From Salibacterium salarium (GTDB lineage: Bacteria > Bacillota > Bacilli > Bacillales > Marinococcaceae): 64,000 nucleotides of DNA. The position numbers and the translations under genes were made by a program. The stretch spans positions 620,001-684,000 of the forward strand of contig NZ_JAUSUM010000001.1 in assembly GCF_030813635.1 (NCBI RefSeq), given 5' to 3'. Under the pieces are notes generated by a model. The model was not told the origin of the DNA and ran no database searches. It saw only the letters and a list, made by a program, of their open reading frames with translations. Positions 1 to 8,925 of the stretch are shown here, piece by piece; positions within the stretch are counted from its first letter, which is position 1; each line of letters begins with the position of its first letter.

Positions 1-1
1 G

Positions 2-2419
2 GGATTGAAGATGAAAGATTTTGTTTCTTTATATGATCAAGTAGAAAATATGGACATCGATGAACCGGAAAGAGCCCTTGTTTTTAACAAGAACGGTGGG
101 TCTTATAAGGATTCTCAAATGATTGAGTTAAGCCAGTTAATGGGAGAGGAAGGAACAATCCGCTACACGTTAGATGGGAGTGAACCGACTGTAGAAAATG
201 AAGAAGTGAAGGAGTATACAGCCCCACTTGAAATAGACGAAACAACAGTGGTGAAGGCGAAATTTTACGACCAATACGGTAACGAAGGAGAAATGGTTTC
301 TAACACATACGTGATAGGAGAAGAGAGTGAGTTTCCGATTGTTTCTATTTCTAGCAATCCCGAGAACTTCTTCGGTGAAGCAACTGGAATTTATGCAGAA
401 GGGGCGAATTTTGATGAGGACGCCCCGGTCCCGGAAGAAACAGCAAATTACTCTCAAAGTGGAGATTTATGGGAAAGAGAAGGTACGGTAGAAATATATG
501 ATTCGGATGGAACTGAAATGATTCACCAACAAGCAGGTGTAAGACTTCATGGTAATAAAAGCCGGTATTATCCGAAAAAATCATTTCGTCTCTATGCGCG
601 GTCGGATTATAGTTCAGAAAATACGTTTGGATATCCACTTTTCGAAAGCGAAGACGATCAGGAATATAACCGTCTGATGTTGAGAAATTCAGGAAATGAT
701 TGGGATAAAACAAGTTTTCGAGATGCTTTTATTCAAGAATTGATAGAAGGTTTTGATGTGGAAAAACAAGCGTATGAACCGGCCTTACTGTATGTTAATG
801 GGGAGTATTGGGGTATTTATAATTTGCGTGAACGGATTGATGATGATTACTTTGAATTTAAGTATGGAATTTTAGAAGACAATATAGATTACTTGGAAGG
901 TGACGGGGAAGTAAGAATAGGGGAGAATACTCATTATAAAAACATGATTTCTTATATGGAAGATAATGATGTGAGAGATCCAAATGTGTATCAACGGATA
1001 ACGGAGCAGTTGGATGTTAATAATTTCATTGATTATAATATTGCAGAAATTTATGCAAGAAATACAGACTGGCCTTCCAATAACAATCGATATTGGCGAG
1101 AGAAACCTAATGGAAAATGGAGATGGACTGTTTTTGATACGGACTTTGGTTTCGGCGCCATAGGCGGTGAATCGTCTTATACTCATCACACGCTTGATTT
1201 TGCAACAGAAGCAGGCAATGACAGTTGGCCGAACACAGATTGGTCGACAATGATGCTTCGCACGCTTCTGGAGAATAAAGAGTTTCAATCTCAATTTATT
1301 GGAACCTTTTCTCATTATTTAAATACGACGTTTAATGAAGAAAAAGTGGTAAGCAAATTGGATGAATTTGAAGCGATGTATGAGCCGGAAATGGAGAAAA
1401 ATATAGAACGTTGGGGCGAACCAGACAGCATGGAACAATGGCGCGACAATGTTGATGTGATGAGGGAGTTTGGGCAAGTTCGGGCAGATTATTCCTATGC
1501 TCATTTAATCGATTATTTTGACTTAGACGGTTATGCGGATCTTACGTTTCATATGGAAGGCAATCATGCTGTAGAAGTCTATGGCGAAGAGGTTCCATTG
1601 GAGAATGGAGAATGGTCGGGAACCTACGCAGCAGATACACCGCTGGAAATCACGGTGGACGGAGAACCGGCGGAGTTGTCGACAAATGATGATGCCGTAG
1701 AAATAGATGAACAGGGGAGAATCATTCCATCGGTGGCTGCTGACACAGAAGTGGAGATAACCGATAGTAATGGAGAATCCGCAGGGGTTATCCAAATAAC
1801 AGGTGAAAAAGTGGAAAAAGAGAACATTACGTTAGAAGTCGGTGAAGAGTGGAACTGGCAGGAGGAATTAGAAACAGATGGTGCGTATGCGTCAATAAAC
1901 AACGCTGGACTTGGTGCAGTGAAGAATGACACATTTACCGCAGAAGCTGCCGGTGATGAACTGTTAACCGTTCATAATGAGGACGATAAAGTAATCGCAA
2001 TGACCCGTATACAAATTGTCGATCCTGCCGAAGAAGCACGTGTGTATAATGAAGGACATCCTGCTGCGCAATATGAAGGAATGTGGGGAGAAAGCGAGAA
2101 TGATTCCCATCACAAAGGAAGTGCTGTATTCAGTGAAACTGCAGGAGATCAAATAGAGATTACGTTTGAAGGTACTGGAATTCGCTGGTTTGGATTTAAA
2201 GGTCCTACCCAGGGGATAGCTGATATAGAGATAGACGGAGAAGCGGTGGAAGAAGTCGATACCTTTGCTGAAGAGTCTTCGTTTAATAGAGAACTATTCT
2301 CTGTTGACGGTTTAGAAGAGGGACAGCATACCATGACAATCACAGTAACAGGAGAAAAACAAGAGAAATCAAACAACAACCGTGTTCATATCGATAGTTT
2401 TGAAGTATTGCAAGAATAA
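2..2419 (+). CDS. CotH-kinase-like secreted protein (5' end cut by window edge)
   Basis: The reading frame is open to the first base of the window, and the visible protein (about 805 residues) lacks a signal peptide, so the true start probably lies upstream. Order seen: a chitobiase/hexosaminidase C-terminal-like module (about residues 20-100, with YTLDGSEPT), then a CotH-type region (RLHGNKSRYYPKKSFRLYAR, LYVNGEYWGIYNLRERID, WRWTVFDTDFGFG), acidic Ig-like stretches, and a C-terminal beta-sandwich-like domain (IRWFGFKGP). CotH proteins are atypical kinases in spore coats, but surface relatives with these modules are common in Firmicutes. The neighbourhood is rich in cell-surface proteins. The CotH call is good; the biological role is unknown. 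Confidence 0.8.
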   Translation, partial: GLKMKDFVSLYDQVENMDIDEPERALVFNKNGGSYKDSQMIELSQLMGEEGTIRYTLDGSEPTVENEEVKEYTAPLEIDETTVVKAKFYDQYGNEGEMVSNTYVIGEESEFPIVSISSNPENFFGEATGIYAEGANFDEDAPVPEETANYSQSGDLWEREGTVEIYDSDGTEMIHQQAGVRLHGNKSRYYPKKSFRLYARSDYSSENTFGYPLFESEDDQEYNRLMLRNSGNDWDKTSFRDAFIQELIEGFDVEKQAYEPALLYVNGEYWGIYNLRERIDDDYFEFKYGILEDNIDYLEGDGEVRIGENTHYKNMISYMEDNDVRDPNVYQRITEQLDVNNFIDYNIAEIYARNTDWPSNNNRYWREKPNGKWRWTVFDTDFGFGAIGGESSYTHHTLDFATEAGNDSWPNTDWSTMMLRTLLENKEFQSQFIGTFSHYLNTTFNEEKVVSKLDEFEAMYEPEMEKNIERWGEPDSMEQWRDNVDVMREFGQVRADYSYAHLIDYFDLDGYADLTFHMEGNHAVEVYGEEVPLENGEWSGTYAADTPLEITVDGEPAELSTNDDAVEIDEQGRIIPSVAADTEVEITDSNGESAGVIQITGEKVEKENITLEVGEEWNWQEELETDGAYASINNAGLGAVKNDTFTAEAAGDELLTVHNEDDKVIAMTRIQIVDPAEEARVYNEGHPAAQYEGMWGESENDSHHKGSAVFSETAGDQIEITFEGTGIRWFGFKGPTQGIADIEIDGEAVEEVDTFAEESSFNRELFSVDGLEEGQHTMTITVTGEKQEKSNNNRVHIDSFEVLQE

Positions 2420-2426
2420 TAAAAGG

Positions 2427-2465
2427 GAAGATCGGAGTATAAGCTCCGGTCTTCTTTAGTTTTTG
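2427..2465 (+). terminator. Rho-independent terminator after the CotH-like gene
   Basis: Stem GAAGATCGGAG (2427-2437) pairs with CTCCGGTCTTC (2444-2454), with one G-U pair, followed by a T-rich tail. Confidence 0.8.
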
Positions 2466-2845
2466 CGTGGCACTACCACCTCCTGTTTCGTCTCCTCAGG
2501 ATTTGGAGGGACGCGAACAAAGGAAACGCATGAGGTGAAACAGGGCAGTGGTTTGAATAGCGCACGGATGTTCGTTAGCAGAGAAGCCGCGCGGACATTT
2601 AGTCCGTTAATAAAACAAAATGAGGTTTATACAAAAATAGCCTCCCTAGTGGTTTTCCAAGCTCCGTTTTTCTTATTGGAAAGCGAGAGGTGTGATTTTA
2701 GCGAGAAACGAACCCTCTTAAGAACGCCCTTGCTGAAAACATCTGGCTGCAGTGTTGGTTCTTAAATGAATTGCGACGATTTGTTGATATAAATTTGTAT
2801 ATTTTGCTTGTGCTCTAACTTTCCTCCTAACTTTTTCAATTTCAA
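2466..2845. other. Long intergenic region with inverted repeats, no convincing gene
   Basis: An open frame of 100 codons (2463-2765) has no ribosome binding site and looks like structured repeat DNA. An imperfect inverted repeat joins about 2469-2500 with 2530-2552 (CACT...CTGTTTCGTC against GGTGAAACAG...AGTG). A small hairpin CGGAC/GTCCG lies at 2592-2606. The 16-mer at 2661-2676 (GCTCCGTTTTTCTTAT) recurs exactly at 17254-17269, which suggests a dispersed repeat family. Confidence 0.5.
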
Positions 2846-2874
2846 TTGACAGCTTCCGACAATTGGAATAATGT
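2846..2874 (+). promoter_or_regulatory. Candidate SigA promoter for the SLH glycosidase-like gene
   Basis: A perfect TTGACA at 2846-2851 is followed after 17 bp by TAATGT at 2869-2874. The -35 is consensus but the -10 is weak. It lies about 60 bp before the start codon. Confidence 0.45.
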
Positions 2875-2932
2875 TAAATAGAGACTATATTTTTCAAAGT
2901 TTCATAGAATGAGTAGGAGAGGATACTTAACA

Positions 2933-5155
2933 ATGAAAGTAAAAAAAGTTATGCGTCGGGGAATCGCCTCTGCCTTATCGTTGTCATTGTTTTTCACAGT
3001 GGCTCAAGGGGTTGGAGCAGCATCTTTTCAAGTCGGTCCGGGTGTTACATATGAAAGTGATTCGAGTGCAGGAGCTAACATACTTCAAGTCGATTTAACG
3101 GAAGAATATAGCCAATTAGATATTGGTGTACCAGATCCGTTAAATCAACTACGTACAACTTCTCAGCAGGCTATCAATGCGACTAGAGATGAACATCATG
3201 TGGTTGGCGCAGTAAACGCATCTTTTTTTGATATGGGATCGGGTTCTACACAGCTTCCATTCAGTATTATTACAAAAGATAACGAAATTATTAGCTTTGG
3301 CAGAGTTTCTGAAGGAAGAGAACATTATCGAAGTGAACCGATTGTTTTTGGAGAAACAAGCAATGGAAAAGCTGCCATTGGCCAATACGATGCTAATGCA
3401 ACAGCAAATGTTAACGGGAATACAATTGCTGTTGATAACATAAATAATACACGCCGAAATGATGAAGCGGTATTATTTACTCCTTCATACATAAGTGAAC
3501 GTACCGGAACAAACGAATATGGGGTAGAAATTATTGTAGAGGGTGCAAGTGGAAGTCCAGGAAGTTTCTCCTTTGGAGATGAAATCAGTGGCCAAGTGAC
3601 CGCTGTCCGCTCTTACAATGAAGCAGGTAATGGGCCAATTCCGGATGATGGATTTGTCATATCTGCTATTGGTGATAAATATGAGCAGTTCAAAAATGTC
3701 AAGGTCGGAGATAATGTGACGGTGAATGCTTCGATTAATGATAAATGGAAAAACGCTTCTTTCATACTAGGAAGTGGTCCACAGTTAGTTCGTAATGGAG
3801 AAGTTGCCATTTCGATGGATTCAAACAGCTGGCGTTATACGTCCAAGACGTCCCGTACAGCAGTTGGGGTAGATGAATCCGGAGACAATGTCTATATGGT
3901 GACGATGGACAACGCTAATATCCGGGATGTGGCCAAATACATGCGAGATATTGGTGCCGATCGTGCGTTGAATTTTGATGGAGGCGGATCGACCACACTC
4001 GTTGCACGTAAACATGGAGATGAGTATGCGAGTATTATGAACAATCTTTCTGCCGGCAGTGAACGTGCGGTTTCCTCCACGCTTCAGGCTGTAAGTACAG
4101 CACCAGTTTCTGATCTTGCCCGATTGATTTTGTCCCGTGAAGACGGAACGGTATTGGTTGGAAGTACTTTAGACATGTCGACAGGTCTTGGGATGGATCA
4201 GTATTATAATCCAGTTGATGTTGATGAAAATCAATTAGCTTGGGATGTAAGTAACACTGTAGGTTCGATGAACGGATCGACATTTACAGCGGAAGAAACC
4301 GGTGAAGGACGTATTCAAGCGAACTTTAATGGTAATCAGGTAGGTTCTACTTCCGTTAAAGTGACAAATACGTTTGATTCATGGAACTTATCTCATTCAG
4401 AAGTGAATATCGGCACAGGAGAAAGTATCAAACTTTCTGCGAACCCAGAACTTGCAAATGGGGAAAATTTATTATATAACTCCTCCAGCATCAATTGGAG
4501 TGTTAGTGGAGATATTGGTACTATCGACAATGATGGTAATTTCAGTGCTGCTAGTGAAAAAGGAACGGGCACGATTACAGCTGAACTTGCCGGGAACGAG
4601 ACAGAAATTCCTGTTCAAGTAAATACTCCAGCTACGTTTAGTGATGTGTCGAATGATTATTGGGCGTCTGATGCGATTGAATATTTAGCAGAGAAAGATA
4701 TTATTAATGGCTATGACGATGGCACCTATCGTCCTAGTGTGCAACTGAAACGTTCGCAAGCGGCGAGTATGATGGTGAGAGCTTTTGACTTACCGAATGA
4801 TAATCGGCCAAATCCAGGGTTTCAGGATGTCGACAATGAATTTCATGCTTATGATGAGATAGCGACGGTAGCAGATGAAGATATAATCAATGGAGATGGT
4901 TCAAGCTTCCGTCCGAACGACGATTTAACTCGCGCTCAAATGGCTGTCATTCTTGTACGCGCATTTGATTTAGAAGAAGTCAATACTGGGAATACTTTTG
5001 AAGATGTAGAGTCAGATTTTTGGGCATATGAAGCAATCGAGACCCTAGCAGCCAATGATATTGGACGGGGGAGCGATGGAGAATTTAATCCTGGAGACCC
5101 AGTGACAAGAGCTCAATTTGCAACCTTTATGGAACGAGCGTTAGAAGATTTGTAA
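2933..5155 (+). CDS. SLH-anchored phosphodiester glycosidase (NAGPA/DUF2233) family protein
   Basis: A 740-residue secreted protein. ATG 2933 is chosen over an in-frame ATG at 2909 because AGGAGAGG (2915-2922) sits 10 bp before it and a clean signal peptide follows (MKVKKVMRRG...GVGAA). Residues about 35-385 match the phosphodiester glycosidase fold (GAVNASFFDMGSG near the start; NFDGGGSTTLVARKHG; SERAVSSTLQ). An Ig-like (Big_2-type) stretch follows. Three C-terminal SLH repeats are clear (YWASDAIEYLAEKDIINGYD; FHAYDEIATVADEDIINGDG; FWAYEAIETLAANDI). Known relatives cleave phosphodiester-linked sugars or act in exopolysaccharide metabolism. SLH repeats should tether it to pyruvylated secondary wall polymer (csaB lies downstream). 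The natural substrate is unknown. Confidence 0.88.
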   Translation: MKVKKVMRRGIASALSLSLFFTVAQGVGAASFQVGPGVTYESDSSAGANILQVDLTEEYSQLDIGVPDPLNQLRTTSQQAINATRDEHHVVGAVNASFFDMGSGSTQLPFSIITKDNEIISFGRVSEGREHYRSEPIVFGETSNGKAAIGQYDANATANVNGNTIAVDNINNTRRNDEAVLFTPSYISERTGTNEYGVEIIVEGASGSPGSFSFGDEISGQVTAVRSYNEAGNGPIPDDGFVISAIGDKYEQFKNVKVGDNVTVNASINDKWKNASFILGSGPQLVRNGEVAISMDSNSWRYTSKTSRTAVGVDESGDNVYMVTMDNANIRDVAKYMRDIGADRALNFDGGGSTTLVARKHGDEYASIMNNLSAGSERAVSSTLQAVSTAPVSDLARLILSREDGTVLVGSTLDMSTGLGMDQYYNPVDVDENQLAWDVSNTVGSMNGSTFTAEETGEGRIQANFNGNQVGSTSVKVTNTFDSWNLSHSEVNIGTGESIKLSANPELANGENLLYNSSSINWSVSGDIGTIDNDGNFSAASEKGTGTITAELAGNETEIPVQVNTPATFSDVSNDYWASDAIEYLAEKDIINGYDDGTYRPSVQLKRSQAASMMVRAFDLPNDNRPNPGFQDVDNEFHAYDEIATVADEDIINGDGSSFRPNDDLTRAQMAVILVRAFDLEEVNTGNTFEDVESDFWAYEAIETLAANDIGRGSDGEFNPGDPVTRAQFATFMERALEDL

Positions 5156-5173
5156 CAAAGATGTATGAAAAAC

Positions 5174-5213
5174 AAACCGCCTGCTGGAAATTGAGTGTCA
5201 GCAGGCGGTTTTA
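5174..5213 (+). terminator. Strong Rho-independent terminator after the SLH glycosidase-like gene
   Basis: A perfect 13-bp stem, AAACCGCCTGCTG (5174-5186) with CAGCAGGCGGTTT (5199-5211). Confidence 0.9.
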
Positions 5214-5275
5214 TGTTTGATGCTTGTGCGCAAATAAAGAAAATGACGACGAGACCCGTAGTCATTTGCGAGTTT

Positions 5276-5412
5276 ACTAGCCAAGGGAGTTAATATACTG
5301 TCCAAAACGCTACATTTACTATCGAAGGCATAAAATACTAATACTGTCCAACGAAGTCTATATACTATCCAAATCGCCAAAGTTACTAGCCAAACTGCCA
5401 AACACCATCGAA
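5276..5412. repeat. Degenerate tandem array, seven ACTRTCCAA-type units with ~21-bp period
   Basis: Between two convergent terminators, nonamers of the form ACTAGCCAA, ACTGTCCAA, ACTATCGAA, ACTGTCCAA, ACTATCCAA, ACTAGCCAA and ACCATCGAA start at 5276, 5297, 5318, 5343, 5364, 5385 and 5404. The spacings are 21, 21, 25, 21, 21 and 19 bp. The DNA between the cores is not conserved, so this is not a CRISPR. The core resembles that of the arrays around 28.95-30.18 kb. Confidence 0.7.
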
Positions 5413-5428
5413 AAAAGCAAGCTCACAA

Positions 5429-5471
5429 AATAGAAGCTTCCCACCAACGTAATAGGGGGGAAGCTTCTATT
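5429..5471 (-). terminator. Terminator of the secA2-slaP operon
   Basis: Inverted repeat AATAGAAGCTTCCC (5429-5442) with GGGAAGCTTCTATT (5458-5471), just past the slaP stop codon. The T tract on the minus strand is short. Confidence 0.75.
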
Positions 5472-5473
5472 AT

Positions 5474-6394
5474 TTAATGTGCCGCATTTTTTTGAACGGG
5501 ATATGCTTTCCAGCTGCTCAAATCTAGGTCTCCGTCTGTTACCATCTCTTTAGGGAATATAAACGTCCACGGCTTACTTGTATTGGCTTTGACTCCGAAG
5601 TCTTTTAATGTGAAGCCGCCTTTAGCAATTACTTCACCATTCGCATCTTCCACTTGAAGTGGAATTTGTTCAAGGTTAATGCTTTTCGCACTGCCATTTC
5701 GTACAAGTAGTGTTACGTGAAGGTCGCCTTCTTCTTTATGAACAGCTTTTAATCCCATGAAGTTCACTTCGCCAGACTTTGGCGGGTCTAATTTTTCTAC
5801 CATTTCTTGAAGTTGATTTTTGTCTTTTTCAGCAAGTGATTGTTCCCAACTGTTTTGAAGATCTAAACTGTGTTTACGAGAAGATGGCTTGAGTTGGAAG
5901 GCAAGTTTCCATCCTTCTTCCGGTATATCCTTTGTAAACAAATCTTGATCTGTAAAATGGAAGTTCCAGGGACGACTGCTCCGCGGTGGAATGTCGCCGG
6001 CTTCTTCAAGATCCATTGTTTTTCTTCCAATGACGTTGTCTGAGCTGTCGAGCAGGACAAGTGTCGTTTCATGGAGTTTAATCGTTTTGTTTAAACTACT
6101 GCGGATAAAGGCAGTAATTTGATATTGTCCGGCTTCTTCATGTTGAAGACTGATACCTGACAATGAAATTTGGTTTGGCTTTAACGGCGGGCATTCCATG
6201 TTCAAAAATTGAAAGGAATACTGATCTTCTTTTGATATTGTCCATTCCGGATGGACCGAAAGATCGGTATCTATTTGTTTTTCTGAAGACGCTGTATCAG
6301 CCGATTCATTCAACAAATCTTCGGAAGAAACGGTCGACTCATTCCCTTCCATTTTTGGCTTGCCATTTCCTTTCTTACGGAAAAATGGGATCAT
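5474..6394 (-). CDS. slaP: Accessory Sec system S-layer assembly protein SlaP
   Basis: A 306-residue protein without signal peptide or membrane segment. Its acidic N-terminal linker is followed by two copies of a roughly 110-residue SLAP-type repeat: about 60-165 (HPEWTISKEDQYSFQFLNM...SSRPWNFHF) and 185-295 (SWEQSLAEKDKNQLQEMVEK...TSKPWTFIFP). In Bacillus anthracis SlaP works with SecA2 to secrete the S-layer proteins Sap and EA1. The gene directly follows secA2 with an overlapping TAATG, so the two are probably translationally coupled. The nearby SLH proteins are plausible clients (inference). Confidence 0.85.
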   Translation of the reverse strand: MIPFFRKKGNGKPKMEGNESTVSSEDLLNESADTASSEKQIDTDLSVHPEWTISKEDQYSFQFLNMECPPLKPNQISLSGISLQHEEAGQYQITAFIRSSLNKTIKLHETTLVLLDSSDNVIGRKTMDLEEAGDIPPRSSRPWNFHFTDQDLFTKDIPEEGWKLAFQLKPSSRKHSLDLQNSWEQSLAEKDKNQLQEMVEKLDPPKSGEVNFMGLKAVHKEEGDLHVTLLVRNGSAKSINLEQIPLQVEDANGEVIAKGGFTLKDFGVKANTSKPWTFIFPKEMVTDGDLDLSSWKAYPVQKNAAH

Positions 6395-8763
6395 TATTTT
6401 TTCACCTCTTCTGGTTGGAGTAAGGAGCGGAGTAGTTTGGACAAATGCATCGAAGCATCATGTTCGATGGAGTCATACATCCGTGAAAATAGTTCGAAAC
6501 CTTCCCTTGTAAATACTCTCATTGGATCTTCTTGTCCATAGCTCCGAAGGCCAATACCTTCTTTCAAGCGTGCCATTTCTTCTAAGTGACTGAGCCAATG
6601 ACGGTCAATATTAGTTAACAGAACTTTGCGTGCTTGATTCTGGACACCGCTTTTTCCGTGGTAAGGTTCGACTTTTGCTAAGAATTCTTTCGTCCGCTCT
6701 TCTGTGAGTTCAGAGATTTCCTTTTTATTCTCGACCTTTTTAGGGAGACGTACTTGCGGCTCAAGAATGATTTGGTTCAAACGTGTCTCCAGATCGGTAA
6801 TATTCCATTCTTCTGGAACATATTCATCGCCACAGTACGTTTCAACAAGTTTACTCGTACTCGATTGAACCATGTCCATCCATATTTGAAGTGGATCTTC
6901 ACTGTCAAGAATTTGATTGCGCAATGTGTAAATGACGTTGCGCTGCTCGTTTGCGATGTCATCGAGTTTAAGAGTGTATTCACGGAACGAAGCATTCGCG
7001 TTTTCGCACATTTCTTGGGCGCGATCTACTATCGTTTGCGCTCCATCGTTTAAGACGATACCGTTCTCATCGGTTTTTAGGTTCTCTTTTAGCTTTTCGA
7101 TATCTTCTTCTCCAAATCGAAGCAGCATTTCATCTTCAAGTGAAACAAACATTTGCGTTTCGCCGGGGTCTCCTTGACGTCCGGAACGGCCTTTTAATTG
7201 ATTGTCAATACGGCGGTTTTCGTGGCGTTCGGTACCCAGCACAAATAAACCGCCTGTTTCAGCGACACCTTCTCCAAGCATAATATCTGTTCCGCGCCCT
7301 GCCATGTTTGTTGCAATCGTGATCTGTCCCTTTTGGCCGGCAAGAGAAATAAGTTGTACTTCTTTGTCAACGCTTTTGGCGTTCAACAGTTCATACGGTA
7401 CTTTTTGTTCATCTAAATAACGCGCCATTGTTTCTGATTGAATGATAGATGTCGTTCCAATCAAAACAGGCTGTCCTTTCTCATAACGCTGGGAAACTTC
7501 ATTTGCAACAGCCCGGTATTTATCCTCGGCGGTGGCAAAAATGATGTCCTTTCGATCTTCACGAATTCTCGGTTTGTTTGTCGGAATTTGAATGACGTCC
7601 ATCCCGTATAAGTTGCGGAATTCTTGTTCCTCCGTCTTGGCTGTTCCTGTCATACCACTCAGATTAGGATACATTCTGAAATAGTTTTGAATGGTAATTT
7701 GAGCTTGCGTTTTGTTTTCTTCCGTTATTTCTAGACCTTCTTTCGCTTCTAACGCTTGATGAAGCCCGTCACTGAAGGTTCTGCCATCCATGATGCGACC
7801 GGTGTACATATCGATAAGTTTGACCTCACCATCTTTGACAATGTAATCAACATCGCGCTTGAACATAACTCTTGCCCGCAATCCTTGAAGGACGAAATGA
7901 TAAAGAGTATGGTGCTCCAAGTCATATAGGTTATCGATTCCAAAGGCGCGTTCCACCTTAGTAATTCCTGCTTCTGTCAAACTGACAGACCTTGTAATAG
8001 GGTCGAATAAATAATCCTTTTCTGCGTCAAAACTACGTGCCATTTTTGCGCAAATTTGATAAAGACTCGGGTTCACTTCCGTTTTCCCTGCAATGATAAG
8101 TGGTGTTTTAGCTTCATCGACAAGAACACTGTCAATTTCATCAATAATAGCAAAATGAAAAGGCCGTTGAACCTTTTCCATGTTGTTTTGAACCATATTG
8201 TCTCTTAAAAAGTCAAATCCAAATTCATTACTAACCCCATATGTTATGTCGGCCTGGTATGCTTTGCGTTTTTCATCTTTTGCAATTTTTGGGACGTTAA
8301 GTCCAACCGTTAGTCCGAGAAACTCATGAACTTGTCCGATAAAGTCACGGTCGCGTCGAGCGAGGTATTCGTTCACCGTGATGACATGGACTCCTTTACC
8401 TTCTAAAGCTTTTAAGTAACTAGGTAGAGAAGCAACAATCGTTTTTCCCTCACCGGTAGGCATTTCAGCAATATCCCCGTCGTTCAATGCTAATCCCCCG
8501 AGAAGTTGCACATCAAAGTGACGCAAACCTATCACGCGTTTGGATGCTTCGCGGATAACAGCAAACGCTTCATCCCGGACGGAAGATAAGTTTTCGCCAT
8601 TTTGTAGGCGTTCTTTAAAGGCTGGTGTTTTAGCCTGTAACTCTTCGTCTGAAAGACTTTCCATTTCCGCTTCTAACTTATTGATTCTATCAACCGTTTT
8701 ATTATATTTTTTTAACCGACGTTGTTGTTCGTCGCCAATGATTTTCTTTAAGGAAGCAATCAT
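6394..8763 (-). CDS. secA2: Accessory Sec translocase ATPase SecA2
   Basis: A 789-residue SecA paralogue, the motor that pushes a subset of preproteins through SecYEG. Visible motifs: Walker A GEGKT in AEMPTGEGKTIVASL (about residue 105), the DEAD-type box IIDEIDSVLVDEAKTPLII, and the helicase motif TNMAGRGTDIML. It lacks the C-terminal cysteine-rich zinc tail (CxCxSGKKY-type) found in housekeeping SecA1, ending in LLQPEEVKK. The start is supported by AAGGAGAG upstream on the minus strand. It forms an operon with slaP, the arrangement known from B. anthracis, which favours SecA2 over SecA1. Confidence 0.93.
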   Translation of the reverse strand: MIASLKKIIGDEQQRRLKKYNKTVDRINKLEAEMESLSDEELQAKTPAFKERLQNGENLSSVRDEAFAVIREASKRVIGLRHFDVQLLGGLALNDGDIAEMPTGEGKTIVASLPSYLKALEGKGVHVITVNEYLARRDRDFIGQVHEFLGLTVGLNVPKIAKDEKRKAYQADITYGVSNEFGFDFLRDNMVQNNMEKVQRPFHFAIIDEIDSVLVDEAKTPLIIAGKTEVNPSLYQICAKMARSFDAEKDYLFDPITRSVSLTEAGITKVERAFGIDNLYDLEHHTLYHFVLQGLRARVMFKRDVDYIVKDGEVKLIDMYTGRIMDGRTFSDGLHQALEAKEGLEITEENKTQAQITIQNYFRMYPNLSGMTGTAKTEEQEFRNLYGMDVIQIPTNKPRIREDRKDIIFATAEDKYRAVANEVSQRYEKGQPVLIGTTSIIQSETMARYLDEQKVPYELLNAKSVDKEVQLISLAGQKGQITIATNMAGRGTDIMLGEGVAETGGLFVLGTERHENRRIDNQLKGRSGRQGDPGETQMFVSLEDEMLLRFGEEDIEKLKENLKTDENGIVLNDGAQTIVDRAQEMCENANASFREYTLKLDDIANEQRNVIYTLRNQILDSEDPLQIWMDMVQSSTSKLVETYCGDEYVPEEWNITDLETRLNQIILEPQVRLPKKVENKKEISELTEERTKEFLAKVEPYHGKSGVQNQARKVLLTNIDRHWLSHLEEMARLKEGIGLRSYGQEDPMRVFTREGFELFSRMYDSIEHDASMHLSKLLRSLLQPEEVKK

Positions 8764-8867
8764 GCAACGCTCTCTCCTTATCCGTTCCTGTATTCTTATA
8801 GACTCACTAAACTAGTATATCATTTTTTCCCTGTTTGTTTCATTACTTAAGTATATTTGAAAAAAGA

Positions 8868-8896
8868 TTGGAAGATATCAGATTTGCTACTATAAT
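8868..8896 (+). promoter_or_regulatory. Candidate SigA promoter for the SLT/SLH gene
   Basis: TTGGAA (8868-8873), a 17-bp spacer, then a perfect TATAAT (8891-8896). It ends 29 bp before the start codon of the next gene. Confidence 0.6.
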
Positions 8897-8925
8897 AAGT
8901 ATTAGATTCATAGAGGAGGAATAGA

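Noticed and set aside
2463-2765. 100-codon open frame on the plus strand
   Set aside because: No ribosome binding site, overlaps the preceding terminator, and covers inverted-repeat DNA; probably not a gene.
6394-8763. Housekeeping SecA1
   Set aside because: The C-terminal zinc-binding cysteine tail is missing and slaP is coupled to the gene, both pointing to SecA2.
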